Shown piece after piece: positions 38,581 through 48,400 of a DNA stretch of 64,000 nucleotides (positions are counted from its first letter, which is position 1; each line of letters starts with the position of its first letter). This DNA is from Montifringilla adamsi. Its lineage: Eukaryota; Chordata; Aves; Passeriformes; Passeridae. The DNA lies in NCBI GenBank assembly GCA_017590115.1, contig JAGGNK010008337.1:3289912-3353911 (forward strand), read 5' to 3'. Both the position numbers and the translations under genes were made by a program. A model generated the notes under the pieces. That model was not told the DNA's origin. It did no database searches and saw nothing but the letters and a program-made list of their open reading frames with translations.

Positions 38581-39445
38581 CAAACACCCTTAATGCTGCG
38601 CATTGCTGAACTTCCTTGTAGCATTTCCAAGCTGGCAGAGGTGGCCTGTCACTAAAATCCAGAGTGGGGCCAAAGTCAGATTTTGCTTAACCCATGAATG
38701 CTTTTAAAAGGGACCCAAAAGAGCTGATGCAAGCAATTAGCTGGGAGTTAGGGGTGCTTGTCTTTCCAAGCCAGTCTGTCCCTTCTGGTTCAGGTTTAGT
38801 AGGGCTTTGTTAGTGCACAATTAGTAGTTCTTACAGGCCTCTCCCCTCAGTAATAAGACAAAGCAGTGTTTGGTACAGAGGATCTGACTTGCAAAGCTTT
38901 ACCTGAGCGTTGTTATTATCATTTTAGTGCTCTTTGCCTGACACCAGAGGAGAGCTGTCCATCGCTAGGTGACCTCCCCCAAAGAAATCTGGGTTCACCA
39001 CAAATAATTGACCCCAAAGTTTAACTCCAATGAATAATAACCATGTTTTTAGACAGGGCAGTGTTAAACTGACACAGCATCAAGCCTGCAGGGCCCTCCA
39101 GAGAAGAGGGGTTCCTGAAACAACACAGAAGATGCCCAGTGGGAACAGTTCTGCAGACATAACCATGCCTGGAATTCCCAGGGGGGTAGGGAACAGGTCC
39201 CTGAGGATGTGCCAGGGTACAAACAGCTTTGGGAAAACTACTACAGGCTGAAATGCTACCACATTCCCCAGATGTCAGCACCCAAGTGACCTTTTCCATC
39301 TAACACAAGATCTGGCTGATTACTCAATTCAATTAGTTGTGCAGGAAAACCACAGGCTACAGAGTCAAGTGAGCTCTCAGCATGTCAGAGGCTCCTCTTA
39401 GACTGAACTGCAAGATGTCCACGCAAATATTTGCCAGGCCAACAA
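38581..39445. other. Non-coding DNA, no gene seen
   Basis: Balanced composition with a GC-richer patch at 39060-39290. That patch gives short frames on both strands (73 codons plus, 92 and 60 codons minus) with no recognisable domain. No repeat was recognised before the CR1 fragment. Confidence 0.55.
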
Positions 39446-39558
39446 CGGGCTCCATACCTGGAAGTGTTCAAGGCCAGGCTGGACAGGGCTTGGAGCAACC
39501 TGGTCTAGTGGAAGGTGTCCCTGCCCATGACAAAGGGTTGGAATGAGATGATCCTTCC
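39446..39558 (+). mobile_element. CR1 LINE 3' fragment (plus strand)
   Basis: 'ctggaagtgttcaaggccag' followed by 'gctggacagggcttggagca' and 'acctggtctagtggaaggtg' and 'tccctgcccatgacaaaggg' is CR1 3' UTR in sense orientation, close to the version common in passerine genomes. It runs to 'gatgatccttccaa'. The expected last step ('ggtcccttccaaccc...') is missing and is replaced by a palindrome. The copy is 5' truncated and less decayed than the others in this window. Confidence 0.92.
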
Positions 39559-39579
39559 AATGGGGCTGTCAGCCCCATT
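39559..39579. repeat. 21-bp palindrome at the CR1 3' border
   Basis: 'aatggggctg' and 'cagccccatt' are exact reverse complements around a single central T. The palindrome sits where the CR1 3' end should continue. It may reflect a template-switch or fill-in event at or after insertion, or chance change. Confidence 0.9.
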
Positions 39580-39627
39580 TAGGTTTTGTCAGACATAAAC
39601 TATTCTCAATCAAGAGATCTAATTATT

Positions 39628-39672
39628 TAAAAAAACAAAAAAACAAAAAACAAAAAAAACCCCAAAAAAACC
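39628..39672. repeat. A-rich tract with regular C interruptions
   Basis: Blocks of 4-8 A separated by single C, then CCCC and another A run. Low-complexity DNA about 50 bp beyond the CR1 3' border. CR1 itself does not end in poly-A, so this is not simply the element's tail. Confidence 0.9.
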
Positions 39673-42600
39673 TGAAATGCTTATAGTTAAGCAAATCCAA
39701 AGCAATATTTATATAATATTAGAAAATAATTTTTCAAGGAGCCAACAGTTGAAAATAAAAAAAAAAATCTAGTGAGATTTTTCCATTTTTAATTACAGTA
39801 AAATACAGAGTAATAAATTAGAAATGTTTTTATATTCTTCACCGAATTTGAAATTATTCTGAAGTTAAATCACATTATGTAGTGATGATCCCTCACTGTC
39901 TTCAAGGTATTATATTGGAAAATTCCTTATCACCTGCCAACTGGAAAAGAATTTTCTCAGTCACACTGCAGCCACTGTACTGACTGAAAACATTTAGACT
40001 AAATTTCAACAACCAGGTTCTGTTCAGAACTGTTCTAACTATTTTTAGCAGGTGCACATGTTTTCTAATGGAAAAAGGTATCAAGTACATGTGACTCTTC
40101 TAATTTATAGGAAATAGTTTCAGTCCCCAGGTTAGTTCTGCACCAGGACACAGCCACAGTCTTGATGGAAAATGGGTAAAACAAAAATCTAACCAGTGCG
40201 TTCATAAAATCAACTGGCCTTTACAAGGAGAACTAGGAGATGATTCTTGAAGTTGTCACTTCATCATGAAGAACAACAAGAGGTGACATCTCACATTTCC
40301 CATGTGCACAGCAGACAGGACAAGAATTCATGGATGCCGTGGGCACCCTCCCTGGTGAGGAGCCCAAGGAGATCCTGGTTCCTCAGAAAAACTAAAGACT
40401 CAGACAAGCAATCACGGAGACAAATCCAGACAAATTACTTTATGAGTAAAGGCAGTATAGAAAAAAACAACTGACCAACCTTCCTCCAAAAAATGCCAGC
40501 ACTGGAAATGTGATTTCCTGAGATTACCTGGATACATTGACTCACTGTCTGCACCTCCAAAGCACTGCACAGTTTTGAGCACCCACACTGGGAGTTTATG
40601 AGCACAATCCAGTGATTTACCTTTAACCAACGTTAACTAGACAATTCATCCCACACTTAGAAGACTTCATGCCAATGAAGAAAAGGAAGGCAGGTCTTCG
40701 CTCCTCATTGAAAATACAACTGCTGTCAGGAGCAGGTGGGACTCCACCTTGCATTCCCTACGCAGTCCCATCCAGGTCACAAACAAACTGAAGCTTTCCA
40801 GCTTGGTTCACCATGATGAGGAATCTAAAATTGTCTGTCCTTAGTGGCCTGACAAGCCATGGCTCTCCAGTGTGGGATCCTGATCCAGAGGAGACTCAGC
40901 CAGGCCCAGTGCATCTCTGTCACACCTCACTCACTTCAAACCACAACTCCAAACCTCAGGAAGCTCACTCCATATGCCACCCTACAGAGAATTTTCCTTC
41001 ATGCTTTTATGCAACCCCGTAGGCATCCAATGCACTTAGTCATACAATTAAGTGTGATTTTTTCCCTGAAACCAAGCTTGATTGGTGAAAATGCAAATAA
41101 CTTTGAAAATTGCATTTCTGTGCAACAGATGTTATTCTTACTGTGTTCAAATACTTGGTTGAAATATAAAGCCTAATTTTCTCTGAAAAAAAAAGGGAAA
41201 CATAACAGCTTCTAACAACAGCAAACTGTGATAATGAAAGTTCCGTAGCATGCGTCACTGGATTCCATTTTGGAATTGTGTAATGCACAGTGGTTTTGTC
41301 TCATGATTACCAAAGAATGAATGTCACCAATTGATTTTATTATTATATTAAGACCCCAGTCACATACAAATTCAAATCCATGACTGAAGACCTGCAGATG
41401 GGATATGACCACCTTTGTTCTTGCTCTCTTAATGATCTTTAAGAGAGTTGCATCTCTCCCTAGTAATGCAGGATATCTGCAAAGACCAACTTCTCTGTCA
41501 GATACCATTTCTTCTGAAACATTACAAATAACTGTCTGCCTAGGATTATCTCATTTTAATTCTTTGAATAAGCATAAAGACAATGGAAAATTACCACAAA
41601 AGAGAATCGTCTCTTTAAAATTAGAGAAAAATATGGAAAATCCAAAGAATCATAGGGAAAACAATCTTCCTTTGTCACATCTCCTTTCCATGTTTGCATG
41701 TCACTGTTAGGCCGGGAAAAGCCTGGCCAAAGCTACTTGGTGGAGATGAACACTCAGGACTTCAGATGTGAAAGTTAATTTGAAAAGACAGAAGTTGACA
41801 GTCTATACAATCAGTTACTTAGAGATCTAATTGAAATTGCTGATACAAGTAGCCTGTCACACTGTATCAAGAAATTTCACTATTAACAAAAATCAATAAC
41901 AAATCAATAAGATTAAAGTTTAATACGTACTGTAGTAACAGTAACAAAGCATCAGTAACTTACAAGCAATACACTGCTTTTGCCAGGTCTCATCTCTGGA
42001 TTTTGTACCACGTATGGAGTTCTTTAAATAACTGTGCTTGAGAGGAAAAAACCCATGTCTGTGTGTATATATATATATAAAGAGATGAGAACTGTGCGGC
42101 TCTGTCTGCAGCTAATTAGCATCCTGGATGTCTCCACAGTACATGTGTTGACTATCTTTTCTCAGATACAAGCAATATCTGGGCTTCCGTGTTATTCAAA
42201 TGAGGTAAATGCTGAACTTGTCTCTCACTTTTACGTTCTGCTAAAGAGGGATGTCTCCTCTGCAAAGGCAGCTCCAGACCTGCAGACTCTGCTCAGGTGT
42301 GTGACGCAACCATAAAAGTCAACAACAGAAGTAAATAAAAAACATGGGCCACCACAGAAGATACTGAAGCGTTTATATGTGCAAATAAAATACTGATGTT
42401 ATGTTACTTCTGTTATTTCTCATAGCCGTGACATTGCTACTGTCACAAATGCTACACTTTATAGTTCCTGTTTCCCTTCATCCTCACATTGTTTTATATT
42501 CCACAAACTTTGCTGCTTTTGGAAGCCTGAAAAGTCTGCTTTTGGAAGCAAGAGAGGTGAAATGCTACACTGAAAAAAAGTCAAGTGCAAACACATTGGT

Positions 42601-42911
42601 TTGCCTGGAAATTCAGAATTAAGAATATTTTCTTGTCATTTCCAGCCTAAACACTAAGGTTTTAGTGTTAGAGAGTACACTGACATTCTCTCAAATTACC
42701 ATTTTGAAAGCTAAGATGATTTTTGAAGTTTCCAAAGACCAGAAAATCATTGGTTACCCTGCATGGCTGGAAATTAGGATAATTAAGAGTCCTTTAAGCT
42801 TGCATTATCAAGGCTATAAACCCAAAAACTACTGGTTGCTCCATCTGTGAAATCTTTGCACCAAAGCATAAGGTTGTGAAAACACCGTTGAGTGGTGTGG
42901 CAGAAGGAATC
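39673..42911. other. Non-coding DNA, no gene seen
   Basis: Unique sequence. A (TG)/(TA) microsatellite lies at 42059-42079. A 14-bp direct repeat ('ctgcttttggaagc') occurs at about 42513 and 42537. Overlapping frames at 40813-41508 (69-105 codons, both strands) have no recognisable domain. Confidence 0.55.
42059..42079. repeat. TG/TA microsatellite
   Basis: 'tgtgtgtatatatatatata' and adjacent bases form a short compound dinucleotide repeat, potentially polymorphic. Confidence 0.92.
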
Positions 42912-42946
42912 CAGCTGTATGGTCACTCCCTGTGACCATACAGCTG
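42912..42946. repeat. Perfect 15-bp stem-loop
   Basis: 'cagctgtatggtcac' (42912-42926) and 'gtgaccatacagctg' (42932-42946) are exact reverse complements around the loop 'tccct'. Pairing stops immediately outside the stem, so the hairpin is too short for a canonical pre-miRNA (usually about 60-80 nt). The symmetric sequence also contains two CAGCTG E-box sites at the outer ends. What it does is unknown; it could be a local inverted duplication. Confidence 0.93.
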
Positions 42947-43497
42947 TGAATGCCACGGCTACAGTTTCCTGTGCTGTGTAAGTAATAGCATAGGAATGAG
43001 ATTGGTGGAATCCCAGTTTTTGGGATTTTTTCCCAAGTTAGCATCACTCCTCTTCAGTTCCTACATTCCCCAGCAGATACCAAGCCCATGCTTGAAGGAG
43101 GGAAAGCTAACTTTCATTCCTTTATTGATCTATCAGACAAGAACTTAATCAATCTTCTTTATAAGCTATTAAAGCAGAGCAAGAGAAATGAACTCACCTG
43201 ATACATTCAGCATTGATTGCTTCTTTCTAAGAAGGGAATGTCAGCCTTATCTGCGACTACAGCTGCGATTCAATTTCTCAGAAACAAGTTTTTCCCCTCA
43301 TTAGCTCCCCAGAAATAGTGCAATTAAAAATGTATTTTAGACAAAATAGAGAATATAATCAAAATTAAATGAACACCACTTTCATCTAAGTTTCATTAGT
43401 TAAGTGTGTTCCAGAGAACACTGAAACCATAAGATGGGGTCTGGTTAAGGAAAATCTTCTAATGATACATAAGCTGTGACCACCACATTACTAATTT
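42947..43497. other. Non-coding DNA, no gene seen
   Basis: Ordinary AT-rich sequence between two inverted-repeat structures. Nothing recognised. Confidence 0.6.
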
Positions 43498-43554
43498 CAG
43501 TGGAAATTCTGCATGCCAAGCAATTCCGGAATTCAACAAGGGGAATTTCCACTG
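43498..43554. repeat. Nested palindrome
   Basis: Outer arms 'cagtggaaattc' (43498-43509) and 'gaatttccactg' (43543-43554) are exact reverse complements. Nearly at their centre lies a second perfect palindrome, 'aattccggaatt' (43522-43533). The two symmetry centres differ by only about 1.5 bp. This two-level symmetry suggests a decayed hairpin element rather than coincidence. It may belong with the palindromic-core repeats elsewhere in the window. Confidence 0.85.
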
Positions 43555-45054
43555 TACCTATCAAAAAAATAAACCAAAACAAAACAGGCAGCAAACATCC
43601 TTACTCCAAAATTTAGAGGATTAGGAGACTTTATTCAGAGATTTTTCAATATTCAAATTATCATTTTAGATCATCCTCACTAGAGCTAAAAGATTCTGAT
43701 TTGCTGAACTATGCCAAAATATTTTTTCTTAACAACATAAGCTTATATTAGGTACACACATGTCCACAGGAGCTCCTGGGAGCTGCAGCTCAAGTCCTTC
43801 CTCTGAAATCATCCCCATGACTCAACAACTAAATCACTTCCCTTTATTTCCTTGCCTAATCCTCCCCTTAAAGGAGTTCAAGGGCTGTAGGAGGGTAGAT
43901 GGATCACGGGAAGTGTAGTTTACAATTCCAGAGCTAAAGTCAGAAGGGGGGAAAGCTGCTGCAAACCACAGCTCAGTTACAGGTCTTATCACCTCTGTTA
44001 TCACCTGGTTTGTGACACAGCACCACAAAAAGGAGGAAACCCAATGTGGAAGTGATTGGAGAACAACAAACAAAACATTTCTATTTCATAAAACAAACTG
44101 ATGGGCTCTTTTGGCAAGAGATTTTGATGTAATTGAATTTATTTGCAGGTGTTCACCCTACCAAACATTGTGATAGTTGGTAGCTTTCACACTACATGAA
44201 ATGGGAGCAGGGATCAAAATCAAGATTCCCAATGGATGGAGAGCATGGGGCTTTTCCTTGCTTTGCCAGGAGTTTATGCACACACTCCCCTAAACACAAA
44301 GAATTACCCCCATGACCACTACCCATCTCCCAGTCCAGATCAAAATGCAGCCTTTCTTTTGCTGCACTGTAGAAAAGAGCCTTCCTTTACTACAAAAATC
44401 TTCACCATGCAAGACACTGGAGCTGGGAGAAGGCACAACTGCCATGTGTCAACAAATCTTCCTGGAATCTCAGATGGAACAGAATGGAAAGCATTTTGTC
44501 TTGCCAAACAGTAAAATAAAAATGTTGCTTTTGAGCTCTCTTATTTTTTTTCCTTTCACTGGAAGGGAAAAAACAGCGTTTGCTATTAAGCGTGTCTATT
44601 TTCATGGGAAATCCTTCCATTTGCAATATCTGCATATCATGTTTAAATATCTCCCTCAGGAAGATATACCACTTAATAATGCTTCTGTTTATTTATTGCA
44701 AAAATCAAGAATAGCTGGAAGTCCATTATGAGAATCTTTTAGCAAATTTAATTAATTTGTAATTAATTTTATTGGTATTTATGAGAGAAATCTTTAATCA
44801 GCATAATTTAGGCTGAAAATTACAATATTAACTAATATTAATTAAACAACAATGTAATAATTTCAATAGTTTTAATTATTTTTTAGATTAAATTACCTGC
44901 TAGTCAATTCTACATTGCTTTTGAAATTAATTAGCCAACTTAAGCATGCTCTGTATCCACTGATCTACCAAGGGTAGAACATGATGTCTAAACAAGGCAA
45001 GACATACTCCCTCCAAATGTCAGCTGGGTTGTCACTGTTAAAAAAACTACTACT
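43555..45054. other. Non-coding DNA, including an AT-rich TAATTA-dense patch
   Basis: No gene. The 139-codon plus frame at 44312-44731 and the overlapping 92-codon frame lack recognisable domains. From 44749 to 44933 the motif TAATTA occurs five times (44749, 44760, 44839, 44873, 44928). It is the core site of many homeodomain proteins, but it is also expected fairly often in such AT-rich DNA. Confidence 0.5.
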
Positions 45055-45156
45055 TAATCCTAATTTTAAATAAGACATGTTCTATTTGAAGTTGGTGGCA
45101 TGCTGCTTTTTAACCCTAATTTTAAACTAGCTGTGTTCTGTTTAAACTTAGGGGCA
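45055..45156. repeat. 46-bp imperfect direct repeat, offset 56 bp
   Basis: 'taatcctaattttaaataag' ... 'gttctatttgaag' at 45055-45100 is repeated in diverged form at 45111-45156 ('taaccctaattttaaactag' ... 'gttctgtttaaac'). The second copy runs into the first unit of the larger tandem duplication. It is older than that duplication, judging by the number of mismatches. Confidence 0.8.
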
Positions 45157-45405
45157 AGTTTTCAGGCAGTGAAGGGCCTTGGATTTTGGAACTGCCTTTC
45201 AGTCCCTTTCCAGCTCGTGGCAGGGTCACCTCTTATTGATAGAGCAGAGTCAGTGTAACCTTATTATTTTTCATTTAGGGGCAAGTTTTCAAGCAGTGCA
45301 GGGCCTTGGATTTTGGAACTGCCTTTCCTTTCAGTCCCTTTCCAGCTCGTGGCAGTGTCACCTCTTATTGATAGAGCAGAGTCAGTGTAACCTTATTATT
45401 TTTCA
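45148..45405. repeat. Tandem duplication of ~127 bp
   Basis: Unit 1 (45148-45273) and unit 2 (45275-45405) share 'ttaggggcaagttttca', 'gggccttggattttggaact', 'ccctttccagctcgtggcag' and 'agagcagagtcagtgtaacc'. Unit 2 has a 5-bp insertion (an extra CTTTC) and a few substitutions. The 77-codon plus frame spanning both units repeats a peptide for this reason alone. It looks like a relatively recent segmental duplication in non-coding DNA. Confidence 0.96.
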
Positions 45406-48400
45406 CATTTGAAGTGAAAAGGGACAAAATAGAGGCATTTCAAGTCCAAATTTAACAGAATCTCCTAAATACTGCAGCACCTGCATTAGTCAGGTTATCA
45501 CAGGACATGTCCCCATACAGAAAAATGAGTTTTCGTGGAGCTAGATCAGCCCTTCTTCTTCCCACAAAGTCTGCTGAACAGGACAGACTCAGGAAAACAA
45601 CTTTTCCATTTTTCAGACAGCACCTAACAGGGAAAATGTTGCATATCATCTTTCCACCTTTGGACTCTCCTTGGAATTTTCCACAGACTGAAAAAACCTG
45701 AAAGCACAGTGTTTCTTCTGGTTCACCATACTTGGAGTTTTAGTGGGATAATACTGTGCCTCTCACCATGTACAGCCTGTGAGAAAAGAACAAACCTTGC
45801 TGTATTCAGTGCTTCCCTTCCCAAGCAAGGCTGTGATTTTATCCATGAGGAAGAGCACAGCATTTGCAGGGTATGGATCCATCTGCACGCTGGCACTGAG
45901 TTGGGTTTGAACCTTGGCCTCCTACGACATCAATATTGCTTTCATTGATCTCTGGGTCACCCAGATGAGGACCAGAGTGAGTAAATATTTCACTCTTACA
46001 ACAACTTCCATTCATCTGCTTATACTTCAGGCGTGGAAATCTGCTGACAGAGAATTCTCTAAGTGTTAGCCACAATTCTCAAAAGCAACCAGCCTTTTGG
46101 GAAAGCTGAGTTTTGTGTGCTGAATTTGGAGCTCCTTGAAGGGATGAGAATTTCAAAGGGCAGCTCTGCACATTCTGAAACTCAGGCTGGGTTTTTCTTT
46201 TATCAGGCCAGATATTAAACAGGTTTGGTCATGGCAAAGCTGTTATAGATATAGAAAGCAGAATATAGAAACAAACAGTGACCAAAAGGTGAACCATAAA
46301 GCAGTACATTATCTGGCAGGGCAACTGTTCCTCTTATTTCCTTCAGAATTTCTCAACAAAACACTTCCATGGCTTTAAAGGAATTACACAAAATTAGTAC
46401 AATGAATAAAGACCAGGTTTTCAAATGTAATTGAGCAACTCCAATTTCTCAGGTGCTTTGAAAACTCTTACTGTGTGTTTATTTAGACCTTGAAATTCCT
46501 AAGAATCTTAGGAAATCTTTATTGAGTGTTGCAGGACCCGCATTACTCCTCTGAATGTCACAGAGACCTACAAAAACAGAGGATATTTTCCAGGAAAAAA
46601 AATTAAGCCCAAAAGCTACCTTTAAACAGAAACTGTCCCTGGTGCAGAGGGTCAGGTTGGCACCCACAGAGTTAAACTGACTAAGTCTACAACAAAGGAA
46701 AAAATATTAGCATTGCTATCTGTGTAAACGACATTAGTAGCAAGACTGAATTATCTTCTGAATTATTTTATTCCAATTATATTTTGATATAATTCAAGGT
46801 CTAGTGATTTTTTTAATGTTTGCAGTCCCCCCGTTTAATACCAGAAAAGCAATCACTCATTTGCTTCTCAGACACCAAGTGGCTGGAATAGTTTTTCCAT
46901 CCATTTGAAAAATATATAATCTGTATTTGCCTTTAAGTATACATTAGATGACTACTGTAAGTGATTTGTAATTGTTTTTAAATAGTTGAACTTATTTTAA
47001 TATGTATTTGCAGTTATATAGTTATTTAAATGGTCATGTTATCAGCAGTTTTTTTGGATTAACAAATTGTTCATTCATCTTTCAGTTTTCTAAAAAGGGT
47101 GAATAGGAAAAAGATTAAAATGTGCTTTATTAGAGCACATTTTATTATGTTGCTTATTAAAAATCTCCTCTGTTAATATAAAAAATGGAGAAGATACCTA
47201 GAAAAATATTCAAAATTATCCATTTGGAAGTCGAACACTCCTTGTGTGTGGAAAGGCAATAGAGGGACCAGCTCAAAACCTAGGTTTTTTAGTAGTTCAG
47301 TTTTCTGAGTGCTCCAAAGTTCCTCTTTATACAAAGGCACATTTCTTCTCCTAAAGGTATGATTTTAAACCAGCTTAATTCGGCACTGAACAGAGTCTCT
47401 TTTCCAAGGGTTTGTGCTGCACATCCTGCCCTAAGTGCTGATCTAAGCAATGGAAGGATTTCAGTGTCACCCAGAGAGCTCTGAACAGAGGCTCAGCCTA
47501 GAAAAGCCCCATGTCAGGGCTCAGCCACCCCAACTCAGCATGGTCCTGCTCCTGAGGTTCAGTAAAAGCGAAACTGGTGGTAAGGGAAATCCTAAACACA
47601 AACAGGACAATCTAACAAACACTTCCCATTCCTCAGGTCTGCATAACTATCTTCCAACAGCAACCTTTCCATTGGCAAAACAATCTTTGATCAAAATTAA
47701 AAAGCAACTCACAAACTTACTATGCAATAAAAATGTTGAATTATTCCATTATGGAATTGTTTAAATGTGTCCAAGCAGCAAGTGGTCCAGGATAAGAGAC
47801 AGCCTGACTGCTCCAGTAGGTCCAGGCACCGGATCCCTACTGCTTCATGCAGTGGGTATTGGAAGAGACTCTGGAAAGAGCAGCCTGATGCAGACAGAGA
47901 GGGATTTTGGGAAGGCCACGCCACTTCTTTACTGCTGTGAAGAAGCCCAAGCTCATTAACTTGCAGAAGCCCTCCACACTCTTATTTATTATCCTCAGCA
48001 TTTGGAAATGGAAGCCGTTTTGTGGGATCAAACATAGGTCATTACTGCCTAACACCCATTTGTTAGTCTATACAAACTGAATTTGGTACTTCCAGGTCTG
48101 ACTCCTAATGGATGTTTGCCATTATTATTTATCAGAGCAGCACACCTGACAACACTTCTAATGCCTTTCTCAGGAGAGAAGTGAGGGCTGAATGGACCAA
48201 AGGAGGAAACCCTTTCAATCTGAGTGCTGGTTTCTCCAGCAAGGGCTGGAGGCCTCTCAGCCAAGCAATGGGGGAAATGGGCCTCTGGTCTGCCAGCTTT
48301 GTAAGAAAAATTGTTTAAACTTATCTTAACATATGAGGAGAAAGTGGGTAAGGCTGCACCGGGGGTCAGTCTGTACATTTACACAACACAATCCCCCCCT

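Noticed and set aside
45179..45412. 77-codon frame with an internally repeated peptide
   Set aside because: The repeat in the peptide is only the translation of the 127-bp DNA duplication; there is no independent coding evidence.
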